A DNA stretch of 35,165 nucleotides, from positions 1-35,165 of the forward strand of contig CAIQQJ010000054.1 in assembly GCA_903873905.1 (NCBI GenBank), given 5' to 3'. This document shows positions 1 to 7,926 of this stretch, in pieces; position 1 is the stretch's first letter, and every line of letters starts with the position of its first letter. Source of the DNA: an uncultured Flavobacteriales bacterium (GTDB lineage: Bacteria; Bacteroidota; Bacteroidia; Palsa-965). The position numbers were made by a program, and so were the translations under genes. The notes beneath the pieces were generated by a model. The model was not told where the DNA came from. It worked only from the letters and a program-made list of their open reading frames with translations, and made no database searches.

Positions 1-793
1 GAAGGATTGGGAAGTTCAAAAATTCAACAATACGATTACACTTGGATACGAACATCCTTACACCTATCACCATGGTAATGGAAATATTCAATTAAATCTG
101 CGTTCCACTGCCATAGGAAGTGATTATGATTATCATTATTTATCAATGAATGTTTTGAATAAAAATGATCTTGGAAGAATCAACATCAATACAAGAACAT
201 TTGCGCAAATTGGCACAGGAAAAAACTGGGCAAGTGAATCGATGTTGTATGGAGCAGGTGCAAATCCGGAAGCAATGATGGATAATAAATACACACGCTC
301 CGTTGCATTTTTCCCAAGCGATTGGGGTGGATTTGGTAGCGATGTGAATCATTTCCAAGCTGGCGGTGGATTGGACCTTCGCGGTTATGCTGGATACGCG
401 ATGCCACAATACGATTGGTATGGCGGCGTACGCAACACCTACAAAGGCACAACAGGTTATGCAGAAAATGTTGAAGTTGAATTCCAGGAACTGTTCCATT
501 TCATTGGAAGGAAATTGCCAAAAGTAAATTCCGTTTTAGGATTAACCACTTACCTATTCGGCGATGTTGGCGCAATGAATTTCAATTTCTCGAATGAAGG
601 ATTGGCCATGAGTGATGTGCGTGCTGATGCCGGCGTGGGATGCGCACTTACCATCAAACGTTTTCCTCCTTTGCAATTGGTAAAACCATTAACCATTCGA
701 TTTGATATGCCGTTGTTTTTAAACGCAACTCCATACAATTCTCCTGATTATATTCAAATGCGTTGGGTGATTGGAATCAATCGATCGTTCTAA
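1..793 (+). CDS. C-terminal part of an outer-membrane beta-barrel protein, possibly an M1-peptidase-like barrel fusion (5' partial)
   Basis: The reading frame is open from base 2 through the left edge, so this is the 3' end of a longer gene and the ATG at 146 is internal. The visible 263 residues alternate polar and aromatic or hydrophobic residues, with many Gly, Asn and Tyr, and end in Arg-Ser-Phe. A C-terminal Phe is typical of proteins inserted in the outer membrane by the BAM complex. Stretches such as GAGANPEAMMDNKYTRS and GGGLDLRGYAGYA resemble, from memory, the barrel that follows the catalytic part of large Bacteroidota M1-like peptidases. The catalytic part lies outside the window, so the enzyme assignment is weak while the barrel assignment is good. 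No SD or terminator was recognised. Confidence 0.6.
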   Translation, partial: KDWEVQKFNNTITLGYEHPYTYHHGNGNIQLNLRSTAIGSDYDYHYLSMNVLNKNDLGRININTRTFAQIGTGKNWASESMLYGAGANPEAMMDNKYTRSVAFFPSDWGGFGSDVNHFQAGGGLDLRGYAGYAMPQYDWYGGVRNTYKGTTGYAENVEVEFQELFHFIGRKLPKVNSVLGLTTYLFGDVGAMNFNFSNEGLAMSDVRADAGVGCALTIKRFPPLQLVKPLTIRFDMPLFLNATPYNSPDYIQMRWVIGINRSF

Positions 794-880
794 AAGCAGA
801 AATTAGTAATGATGCTATAAGATTAACATCACTCTTGTCAGTTTACCAATAGAAAATAAATGTAACCCAATTAATAAGGT

Positions 881-888
881 TAATTTTG
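881..888 (+). promoter_or_regulatory. Bacteroidota-type -7 box (TAATTTTG)
   Basis: TAATTTTG matches the TAnnTTTG -7 consensus of the Bacteroidota primary sigma factor and lies 14 nt before the methyltransferase ATG. No clear TTTG -33 element was seen at the usual distance, so this is a motif match only. Confidence 0.35.
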
Positions 889-902
889 ATTAAAGTATTT
901 AA

Positions 903-1817
903 ATGGATTTAGATTTTGAAATGACAGACTGCCTAGTCTGTGGTGAAAATGATTTTGAAACAGTTTCGCAGAAAGGCCAATTCGGTCTTCCTACGAACGT
1001 GGTGATTTGTAAAAAATGCGGTTTTTCCTATCTCAATCCAAGATGGACGAAGGAGCGATATGACAAATTTTACGCTGTAGAGTATGACCGTTACTACAGA
1101 CCGGAAGTGCTTACACAGAATGATGAGAATTACCGATACGAGCCCGTCAAAAAAATATTAGCACGTTTCAATGACCGCAACATCCAACCAAAACTCGATC
1201 ATGTTTTGGATATTGGTTGTGGAATGGGGCACGCATTAATTTATTTAAGAAAAAACAAATTTCCTACTGGCAGTTACGATGCAATTGAGCCTTCTGAAAA
1301 TTGTAAAGGTTATTTGCTGGAAAATGGAATAAATTATTTGAGCAACGATGTTTTTTCAGGATGGGAAAAATCTGCAGCAGGAAAATATGATTTGATAATC
1401 ATGCGCCATGTCCTTGAACATTTCCATGAACCGTTTGACGTTTTGAAAAAAGCACAGGAAGCATTGTCGGACAATGGGATTTTATTTGTGGCTGTCCCCA
1501 ATTCGTTTTACCCGACCAAACCCTTGAGAAAACATTTCTTCAGAGTTGTTCATATCAGTTATTTTTCAAAAGTATCTCTTGCTAATTTGTTGAGGAAAGC
1601 AGGATTGGAAATTCAGGAAATTGTGGATGGTGACAAATACGAGATAAGTGAAATTTTTGCCATTTGTAAAAAAGGAAAGGCCGTAGATTTCACACCTGAT
1701 GCGATTCAATTTGATTTACAAAAAAAGAAATATTCCGAAGCTGGCAAGAATGATTGGTACTATGAAATCAAATCATCTGTGATTTCTGGTTTAAGAAAAA
1801 TTCATTTACTCAAATAG
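903..1817 (+). CDS. Class I SAM-dependent methyltransferase with N-terminal zinc-ribbon-like motif
   Basis: This 304-residue protein starts with a four-cysteine motif (CLVCG at residues 10-14 and CKKCG at about 36-40), as in sugar- and glycan-modifying methyltransferases that carry an N-terminal zinc-binding domain. A Rossmann-fold methyltransferase follows: VLDIGCGMGHAL near residue 102 is the SAM-binding motif I, and LIIMRHVLEHFHEP is the typical post-motif with the HVLEH signature. The likely substrate is a nucleotide sugar or glycan, because a flippase and a polysialyltransferase-like gene follow directly; this is inference. The ATG lies 14 nt after a TAnnTTTG box. The next gene begins 6 nt after the stop, so the two are probably cotranscribed. 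Confidence 0.85.
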   Translation: MDLDFEMTDCLVCGENDFETVSQKGQFGLPTNVVICKKCGFSYLNPRWTKERYDKFYAVEYDRYYRPEVLTQNDENYRYEPVKKILARFNDRNIQPKLDHVLDIGCGMGHALIYLRKNKFPTGSYDAIEPSENCKGYLLENGINYLSNDVFSGWEKSAAGKYDLIIMRHVLEHFHEPFDVLKKAQEALSDNGILFVAVPNSFYPTKPLRKHFFRVVHISYFSKVSLANLLRKAGLEIQEIVDGDKYEISEIFAICKKGKAVDFTPDAIQFDLQKKKYSEAGKNDWYYEIKSSVISGLRKIHLLK

Positions 1818-1823
1818 AAAAAG

Positions 1824-3317
1824 TTGGGCATTATAAAAAAGCAGGGTGTAATTAACACTGTTCTTGTTTACACAGGGACATTAATTGGCTTTGTGAGTTT
1901 GCTTTTTATACAACCTGTTTTTCTATCGAAGGAAGAACTCGGTCTCACAAGAATGATTCTTGGGTTTGCAGCAGTGATGTCGATTTTATTTTCATTTGGA
2001 ATAAGTGCAGTTACGATCAGATATTTGCCAAGGGCTTTCGGAAAAGATCATAAACACAGGGGATTTTTTGGATTCGTTTTAATTTACACTACAATTTCTG
2101 TCATCGTTGGACTGATAGTTTTATTGGCAGCAAAAGGACTCATCTTTCGTTTTTATGCAAATGGGTCGCAACAATTTGTTCAGCATTTCAATTTTGTCAT
2201 TTTACTTACCATCATCAACGCCTACATCTTAGGACTGAATTCCTATTGCATAGCGCTGCTCAAAACCACCTTCACCACTTTCCTCAATGATGTTTTATCA
2301 AAAATACTTTTCATTGTAATCATCTTCCTGCATTTTTGGGGCTATCTCAATCTTGAACAATTCCTGTTTGCATTCTGCATGACGTATGGCATTACCTGCA
2401 TTCTTCTGATCGTAAATATTTTCTTCATCGATCGGCCAGGCTTTGTTCCCGATCACAAATACATTCAGGAAAATATCGGTTTTCGCCCAATCATCAGATA
2501 TGGAATTATCATTACTGTCACAGCAATGAATTCTGTTGGATTAAAATATCTTGATACTCTTTTTGTAGGGGCAATTTCAGAAGGTCATGCAGGAATTTAT
2601 TCCGTCGCAGCTTTTATAGGCTTGATGATTGAAATGCCACTCAATGCCTTGGAACGAATTGCAAATCCATCCATCGCACATGCAATGGCGTCTAAAAACA
2701 TGAAGGAGATAAAAAACATTTATTATCTCTCATCACGATTCTTACTCTTGTTGGGTGGCTGGCTTTTTATCATGGTCATCTCCAACATCCATGATTTGTT
2801 GACCTTCCTGCCGACCGATTATCGCGAAGGTGCGCTTGTGACTGTATTTATTTCATGTGGTGCATTAATAAACATGGCAACTGGAATTAATTACCCAATA
2901 CTGGTTAATTCAGATAAATACATTTGGGGATCGGTGTTTAATATTTCTCTGCTCGTAATGACTGTTGTTGGTAACATTCTACTCATTCCAATAATAGGAA
3001 TGTTAGGAGCCGCAGTGACGTCATTTGCTGCAAGTTCCATTTATAATATTTTGAAATTCCTTTTCATCAAAAAAAGATTTCAGCTTCAGCCATTCGATTT
3101 AAAATCACTTTATGTTTTTCTGCTCATTCTTCTTTTAGCTGTCGCAGGATATTTTGTACAACTTAATTTCTTGCCCGTCTTTTCAATAATGACAAAAGTG
3201 ATTATTCTTTCACTCATTTATTTTGGCATCGTAATCATTTCAAAATGGGTAAGCGATTTGTACCAATATGTTCCGGCTTTCCTGAAAAATAGATTTAAAT
3301 TTTTCAACGAAAATTAA
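1824..3317 (+). CDS. Wzx-type polysaccharide/O-antigen flippase (MATE/MOP superfamily)
   Basis: A 497-residue membrane protein with about 12-14 hydrophobic helices spread over the whole length, the layout of lipid-linked oligosaccharide flippases of the MOP superfamily. These move undecaprenyl-linked sugar units across the inner membrane. The start is a TTG at 1824. I prefer it because the first residues (MGIIKKQGVINTVLVYTG) match the characteristic N-terminus of Bacteroidota flippases, and no in-frame ATG precedes the first helix. It sits 6 nt after the methyltransferase and 1 nt before the glycosyltransferase-like gene, forming a three-gene run. The substrate cannot be read from the sequence; the neighbouring nonulosonate genes suggest a glycan containing that sugar. 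Confidence 0.88.
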   Translation: MGIIKKQGVINTVLVYTGTLIGFVSLLFIQPVFLSKEELGLTRMILGFAAVMSILFSFGISAVTIRYLPRAFGKDHKHRGFFGFVLIYTTISVIVGLIVLLAAKGLIFRFYANGSQQFVQHFNFVILLTIINAYILGLNSYCIALLKTTFTTFLNDVLSKILFIVIIFLHFWGYLNLEQFLFAFCMTYGITCILLIVNIFFIDRPGFVPDHKYIQENIGFRPIIRYGIIITVTAMNSVGLKYLDTLFVGAISEGHAGIYSVAAFIGLMIEMPLNALERIANPSIAHAMASKNMKEIKNIYYLSSRFLLLLGGWLFIMVISNIHDLLTFLPTDYREGALVTVFISCGALINMATGINYPILVNSDKYIWGSVFNISLLVMTVVGNILLIPIIGMLGAAVTSFAASSIYNILKFLFIKKRFQLQPFDLKSLYVFLLILLLAVAGYFVQLNFLPVFSIMTKVIILSLIYFGIVIISKWVSDLYQYVPAFLKNRFKFFNEN

Positions 3318-3318
3318 A

Positions 3319-4488
3319 ATGGGGAAGGATAAGGAAATTCGAATTTTTCTCACACCATCGCATATCTGCACGGTTTACTTGAGCATGCTCGCTAGGGAAA
3401 CAAAAACAGAAGACCAGATCGACATTTTATTCATTGATGCAAGCAGACGCAAACAAGGCCTCATCAATGTAATTACTGAAACTTCAAAACTGCACAATTG
3501 GAATTTATTTCATGACTTTTCGATTGTAGAAAGTGAAGAACTTGATTACACTCCTTCTACACGTAAATCATTTACGAGAAAAATAAAAAATTGGCCGATC
3601 GTAAAAAATATTTACAACTTTTTACTTCAGCGTCATTTCAAAAGTGTTGATCAAAAATACAGAACTGAATTACAACACCTTCTTGCCGACTATTCAATTG
3701 CAGATGCAAAGGTTAGTTTCTTCATGCTCACACAAACCTATTTGAATCGTCCCTTACAGCAGCTGTTTCCAAAAGCAAGCATCAATTATGCTGAACATGG
3801 AATAGGAGATTATTACCACATTCTAGATCCAAATATTTCAAAAGGGAATTTTTATTGCGTTTTTTCAGAAGCCTACAAACGATATTTGGAAAAAACAGGC
3901 CATTCAACAGATTGGGTAAAAGCCTTGCCTCAAATTGCCTCCTTCCCCACTCTTGCAGGTGAATTGTTGGTCAATTACAATAAGTCAATTCGTTTGGATC
4001 AATTAATTGTTCCAGAAAAACCCTGCGTGTTTGTTTTGTTGGAAGCAGTAGATATGTATCAAGTCAATTATTCTTTCTGGACGGAATATCTTGATCAAAT
4101 ATTTTCACAACTTGAAACTCCAGGAAAATACCATTACCTCTTGAAACCACATCCTATGCAATCGGAGGCATCTTTGATTGCAACAAAAAAACATCTAGAA
4201 GATTTAGGCTACTCGTACACATTGTTAAATCATCCTACATTGATCAATGCGAGTGCAGAAGTTATTTTTTCATTTTGGAAAGACAAAACAGAACACGTTT
4301 TCTGTTTATTCTCATCAGGCTGTTTCTATCTTTCAAAATTATATGCGGGAGAAAAAATAAAATTCTGGTATTCCACAGCATTCATGAGTAAGCATCTTGG
4401 AAATGCTCCACCGCAATTCTATAAATCATTTACAGAATCACGAAAAATGATTGAGGAAGTTTTTGCTGAAAATTGCATTCCGTTTTGA
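3319..4488 (+). CDS. Polysialyltransferase/sialyltransferase-like glycosyltransferase (candidate nonulosonate transferase)
   Basis: This 389-residue soluble protein has no signal peptide. Three features recall bacterial sialyl- and polysialyltransferases (GT38/GT52-like GT-B enzymes): an acidic-Gly-type motif YAEHGIGDYYH near residue 158 (family form D/E-D/E-G), an HP motif LLKPHPM near residue 275, and a Ser-rich motif CLFSSGC near residue 331. In those families these act in catalysis and CMP binding. The middle residue of the first motif is His instead of an acid, so the match is imperfect. The gene starts 1 nt after the flippase and lies opposite CMP-nonulosonate and NeuB-type genes, which makes a CMP-sugar donor plausible. 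It could instead be another GT-B enzyme. Moderate confidence. Confidence 0.55.
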   Translation: MGKDKEIRIFLTPSHICTVYLSMLARETKTEDQIDILFIDASRRKQGLINVITETSKLHNWNLFHDFSIVESEELDYTPSTRKSFTRKIKNWPIVKNIYNFLLQRHFKSVDQKYRTELQHLLADYSIADAKVSFFMLTQTYLNRPLQQLFPKASINYAEHGIGDYYHILDPNISKGNFYCVFSEAYKRYLEKTGHSTDWVKALPQIASFPTLAGELLVNYNKSIRLDQLIVPEKPCVFVLLEAVDMYQVNYSFWTEYLDQIFSQLETPGKYHYLLKPHPMQSEASLIATKKHLEDLGYSYTLLNHPTLINASAEVIFSFWKDKTEHVFCLFSSGCFYLSKLYAGEKIKFWYSTAFMSKHLGNAPPQFYKSFTESRKMIEEVFAENCIPF

Positions 4489-4514
4489 GCGTTAAGTAAG
4501 CGGCTTCAACCTTT

Positions 4515-4546
4515 CTCCGAACTCATAACTTCTGGACTCCGAACTA
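4515..4546. repeat. Degenerate 8-nt-period array between convergent genes
   Basis: Four successive 8-mers, ctccgaac, tcataact, tctggact and ccgaacta, lie between the glycosyltransferase stop and the SDR stop and run into the SDR stop codon. No strong terminator is seen between these convergent genes. Confidence 0.5.
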
Positions 4547-5314
4547 CAAGGACCATCCATCATCCACAACAATATTCTGACCATTCACATAAGTGGATGC
4601 ATCAGACAGTAAGAACACGAGCGTTCCACAAATATCCTTTGGACTCAACATACCTTTTGTGTTTCCAAACGCATTGTAGTGCTCAATAAAAGATTCTGGT
4701 TGATTATTTTCTATGCCTCCTGGAGAAATAGAATTGCAGCGGATATTTCTTCCTTTATAATATCTCGACATGTACTTTGTTAAATGAATAATTCCAGCTT
4801 TCAAGACGGAATATTCAACGGGCATTGTCATTGGTGTTCCTTCGTAAATTTCAAAACGGGGAGCAATTACACCGTAAATGGATCCCATGTTAATAATGTT
4901 TCCTTGTTTTCTATTGGTAAAATATTGCCCGAAATGTTTTGATGCCAGAAAATATCCACCCACATGCATGCCCACATTTTCAACAAAATCGTGATAGGTG
5001 ACTTCTTCTACAATATTGCCGTAATTTTTATTTCTAGGATAAGCATTATTAACAAGCGCATCAATAAAACCGAATTCATTGTGCACCGAGCTAATCAAAA
5101 CCTGCAGTGAAGAATCCGATGTTACATCAACCGGCAAATAAATTGCACGACCATCAAAACGCTTGTGCAGATCTTCTGCAACTGGTCTTCCTTCAGCTTC
5201 ATTCTTTTCTGCAACAATTACTGTTCCTCCTGCAGCACAAATAGCTTCGCAGAAAACACGACCGAGCAAACCTGCTCCTCCAGTAACGACAATAACTTTT
5301 CCGTTGAGTTCCAT
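4544..5314 (-). CDS. PtmA-like SDR-family oxidoreductase of a nonulosonate locus
   Basis: A classical short-chain dehydrogenase of about 256 residues. Visible motifs are TGGAGLLG (dinucleotide binding), NNAY in place of NNAG, an active-site Ser in the GVIAP region, YSVLK (the YxxxK pair), and SPGGIENNQP followed by SDASTYVNGQNIVVDDGW. The last two resemble PtmA of Campylobacter flagellin-modification (legionaminic) loci. I chose the ATG at 5314, 1 nt after the preceding stop; a TTG at 5326 would overlap the upstream gene and adds only four residues. It is the last gene of the minus-strand nonulosonate operon. Its exact reaction is unknown, but an SDR beside an aminotransferase suggests oxidation followed by transamination (inference). 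Confidence 0.8.
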   Translation of the reverse strand: MELNGKVIVVTGGAGLLGRVFCEAICAAGGTVIVAEKNEAEGRPVAEDLHKRFDGRAIYLPVDVTSDSSLQVLISSVHNEFGFIDALVNNAYPRNKNYGNIVEEVTYHDFVENVGMHVGGYFLASKHFGQYFTNRKQGNIINMGSIYGVIAPRFEIYEGTPMTMPVEYSVLKAGIIHLTKYMSRYYKGRNIRCNSISPGGIENNQPESFIEHYNAFGNTKGMLSPKDICGTLVFLLSDASTYVNGQNIVVDDGWSL

Positions 5315-5315
5315 A

Positions 5316-6053
5316 TTATTTTTCAATTTCTAAAATTGACCAGTTCAATAAATATCCTGCAGAAAACTGTAATCGTCCTTTATCAGTATTGACAGTATAG
5401 GTTCCAATTCCTTTTCCATCAAATGAAAAATCCATATCAGGAATGAATTCATGCAATGAAAATGATTTTACATTTTTATCCAGCCATTTTGAAACTGTTT
5501 TCGCTGAATAAGTATTATAGGAAAATGCTAATCCCAATTCTCCATTAGGACGAGTATGATCAAGCAATTTTGCATAAATATCAACGTCGTGATGAAGATT
5601 GAAAAGGGAGCTCGCATAAATTTTTCCACCAGGTTTGGTAATGCGAATCAATTCACTCAATGCCTTTTCTGGTTCATCTAACCATGATAAAGTCTGCCAA
5701 CAACAAACAAGATCGAATTTATTATCAGGAAAATTTGACAGCTCATAAATATTCCCAAGCACATAGGAACAAGCATCACCATTCAACTCTTTCGCGAGTT
5801 TTAGTCCATCTTCATTATAATCGGAAAGCGTAAAATGAGCATTGGGGAATATTGAACGCAGGTGAAAAGAAAGTGTTCCACCACCACATGCGATATCTGC
5901 AATTTCAGAAAATGTTTTTCCGGAATCTTTCAAAAGTTTCTCCAGAAATTTCTGTTGCTCCGTTTTTACAATCGATTTGGTATAATATTTTATCGTCTCC
6001 TCGCCGCTAGCCTGAAGTGCCTTCACATAATCTTTTCCTTTTTCTTCGCTCAT
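5316..6053 (-). CDS. Class I SAM-dependent methyltransferase
   Basis: The protein has 245 residues with the SAM-binding motif IADIACGGGTLSF near residue 53, an acidic motif II (LSDYNEDG), and the later motif KFDLVCCWQTLSWL, as in Methyltransf_11/25 families. The ATG at 6053 is chosen because it lies 1 nt after the upstream stop; a GTG at 6089 would overlap that gene by 35 nt. The spacing to both neighbours is 1 nt, so translation is probably coupled within the operon. The context suggests methylation of the nonulosonate or an attached acyl or amino group, as some flagellar and LPS sugars carry; the substrate is inference. Confidence 0.82.
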   Translation of the reverse strand: MSEEKGKDYVKALQASGEETIKYYTKSIVKTEQQKFLEKLLKDSGKTFSEIADIACGGGTLSFHLRSIFPNAHFTLSDYNEDGLKLAKELNGDACSYVLGNIYELSNFPDNKFDLVCCWQTLSWLDEPEKALSELIRITKPGGKIYASSLFNLHHDVDIYAKLLDHTRPNGELGLAFSYNTYSAKTVSKWLDKNVKSFSLHEFIPDMDFSFDGKGIGTYTVNTDKGRLQFSAGYLLNWSILEIEK

Positions 6054-6054
6054 G

Positions 6055-7398
6055 CTAATTGTATTTTCGGAAAACAGGTTTAATGGCACGACCTACCAAA
6101 TGTTTTTCTATCCCATCCGTTAGAGCCGCTTTATACACTTTCAAGGATTTTTCTACAGCGGAAAGTGTCAAATCCAATTCCGTTTCGCCATGAGAATAGG
6201 AAAGTGCAACCCATGGAATCAACACTCCGTTCTTAATCATTTCTTGAGAAAAAAGAGTCCTGAATTCAAGCGAAGCATTTCCCTCTTTGTCTCTTGTAAA
6301 ATAATAAGGAGAACAGGCAAATCCTTCTGCACTAAAATGTTTTTCAATTCCAAGATTTTGAGAAATGGAATTTATTCCCGTGATGAATTTCTTACCGTAT
6401 TCCCAAAGATGAGAAGTCACATCTAACTTTTTATAAACATCAATCGTTTTGATGAATGCGCCAAAAGCAGACATTTCCGAACCATGAGTTGTGGAAATTA
6501 GAAATACTCGCTCTGCTCCTTCTTCCTTAATTCCTCCCAGATTCATGATTTCCTTTTTACCAATCAAGGCAGCGAGTGCAAAACCATTCGCCATTCCTTT
6601 TCCGAATGTCGCAAGATCTGGTTCAATATCGTAAACCTTCATTGCACCTTGCAAATCCCAACGAAAACCTGTGATCATTTCGTCGAGAATAAAAACTGCA
6701 CCATTCTTTTTACAAAGTGCTTTCACTTGATGAAGAAAACTTAATGTTTTATCATCACATCCTTTTTTATTGAGCATCAATTTTCCATCACCTGCACAAG
6801 GGGAAAGATAAGTTGCAGGTTCAAGAATGACGCAGGAAATTTCATTTGGATGTTCTGCAAATAATTTTTCAAGAGAAGCAATGTTATTGTAATTGAATCT
6901 AAGACTGAGCGATTTATTTTCTTCAGGAATTCCCTTGTTCATTGGTGTTGTACCAATAAACCAATCATCATAAGTGAAAAACGGATGTTCCGCACACATG
7001 GCTACGTATTTGCGACCTGTGTAGGCACGCGCCATTTTCACGGCAGCTGTGGTAACGACAGAACCATTCTTTGCAAATTTTACTTGATCAGCCCATGGAA
7101 AAAGATCGATCATCAATTCCGCAGCTTCCAATTCTGTCAAGGAAGCTCGTGTCAAATTATTTCCCTTTCTGATTTCAGCAATTCCTGCTTCAGAAATTTC
7201 ATCGTAATTATATCCGAGCGTAACAGAACGCAATCCCATTCCATAATCGAGAAATTTATTTCCATCGGCATCCCATATGTAAGCACCTTTTCCATGAGAA
7301 AGAATTTGTGGAGCATTCACAGGGTATTGATCATCACCACGACTGTAGGTGTGTGCCCCGCCAGGAATTACTTTGTTTAAACGATCACTGTAGTTCAT
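6055..7398 (-). CDS. Class III PLP-dependent aminotransferase (glutamate-1-semialdehyde aminomutase-like)
   Basis: About 447 residues. It begins with RLNKVIPGGAHTYSRG, the N-terminal signature of glutamate-1-semialdehyde aminomutase relatives, followed by WDADGNKFLDYGMG, NGSVVTTAAVKMARAYTGR, FILDEMITGFR (PLP-contacting Asp) and TFGKGMANG, whose Lys near residue 266 is the expected Schiff-base lysine. A true HemL has a more canonical KVIGGG segment, and this gene lies in a sugar locus, so it is more likely a sugar or acyl-precursor aminotransferase or mutase. The ATG at 7398 is preferred to a TTG at 7422. The next gene follows after 1 nt. Together with the PtmA-like SDR it could install an amino group (inference). 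Confidence 0.8.
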   Translation of the reverse strand: MNYSDRLNKVIPGGAHTYSRGDDQYPVNAPQILSHGKGAYIWDADGNKFLDYGMGLRSVTLGYNYDEISEAGIAEIRKGNNLTRASLTELEAAELMIDLFPWADQVKFAKNGSVVTTAAVKMARAYTGRKYVAMCAEHPFFTYDDWFIGTTPMNKGIPEENKSLSLRFNYNNIASLEKLFAEHPNEISCVILEPATYLSPCAGDGKLMLNKKGCDDKTLSFLHQVKALCKKNGAVFILDEMITGFRWDLQGAMKVYDIEPDLATFGKGMANGFALAALIGKKEIMNLGGIKEEGAERVFLISTTHGSEMSAFGAFIKTIDVYKKLDVTSHLWEYGKKFITGINSISQNLGIEKHFSAEGFACSPYYFTRDKEGNASLEFRTLFSQEMIKNGVLIPWVALSYSHGETELDLTLSAVEKSLKVYKAALTDGIEKHLVGRAIKPVFRKYN

Positions 7399-7404
7399 AA
7401 TGAA

Positions 7405-7440
7405 GGAAATTCCAAAAAGCAAAAAACAAATTTCAAAAAA
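7405..7440. repeat. A-rich 8-nt-period array, left arm beside the four-helix-bundle gene
   Basis: Degenerate 8-mers (ccaaaaag, caaaaaac, aaatttca) lie just upstream of the aminotransferase start. A T-rich array of opposite polarity lies at 7890-7926 on the other side of the small four-helix-bundle gene. The pairing is imperfect. Confidence 0.35.
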
Positions 7441-7453
7441 TATTTGAGAAGAT

Positions 7454-7888
7454 TTAGATTTTGACTTTTTGATTTATAATTCTTTTGTTGATTATTGCAG
7501 TTAAAATTCTTTTCAATTCTTCTGATTCCCTAACTAATTCTTGTCATTCATTTTCCAATTCAATTTTCTCATCCAAATCCAACAAACGCAACCAATAATT
7601 AGATTCTTTAGCCTCCCTTTTTGAAATACGAACCTTCATTAAAAAATCTTTTTCTATAAGAAACTCATTTGCCTCAATATAATTTGCTCCAATTGACCCG
7701 GAAGATCTTATTAATTGTTTGAGGTATTCAATATTCCAAAAAGACTTGTCAATTTTTTTTACGTAATACCTAACATTTTTTGCAAAAGCAAATGTTCTTT
7801 CCTCTAAGTCATAGACAGGCCTTTTCTCCTCCTTAACAAAAGATTCAAAACAATTCTCTTCATGCTTGTAATCATTCGACTTGTGCAT
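7454..7888 (-). pseudogene. Four-helix-bundle (23S rRNA intervening-sequence-type) protein with in-frame TGA stop
   Basis: Residues such as YDLEERTFAFAKNVR, IRSSGSIGANYIEANE and SKREAKESNYWLRLL are diagnostic of the small four-helix-bundle family first seen in 23S rRNA intervening sequences. The frame from the ATG at 7888 stops at a TGA (7546-7544) after 114 residues. The same frame then continues through QELVRESEELKRILTAIIN to a TAA at 7456-7454. That extension is the last helix expected in this family, so the TGA looks like a nonsense mutation in a 144-residue gene. The gene interrupts the nonulosonate operon between the CMP-sugar synthetase and the class III aminotransferase and is bracketed by AT-rich arrays, as if inserted. 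The function of the family is unclear. Confidence 0.8.
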
Positions 7889-7889
7889 C

Positions 7890-7926
7890 TTTTGAGCTTT
7901 GAATTTTAATTTTTGTGATTTGAATT
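7890..7926. repeat. T-rich 8-nt-period array, right arm beside the four-helix-bundle gene
   Basis: It contains ttgaatttt-type units, runs into the stop codon of the CMP-sugar synthetase, and is of opposite polarity to the array at 7405-7440. Confidence 0.35.

Noticed and set aside
5315-5326. TTG start of the SDR at 5326
   Set aside because: It would overlap the methyltransferase gene by 11 nt; the ATG at 5314 lies 1 nt after that stop and matches the family start.
7544-7546. TGA recoded as an amino acid
   Set aside because: Other genes in the window end normally at TGA (for example lysA and the GNAT at 32476) and show no in-frame TGA, so a nonsense mutation is simpler.
7454-7888. 23S rRNA intervening sequence
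   Set aside because: The gene family is the same, but no rRNA flanks it here; the neighbours are sugar-biosynthesis genes.
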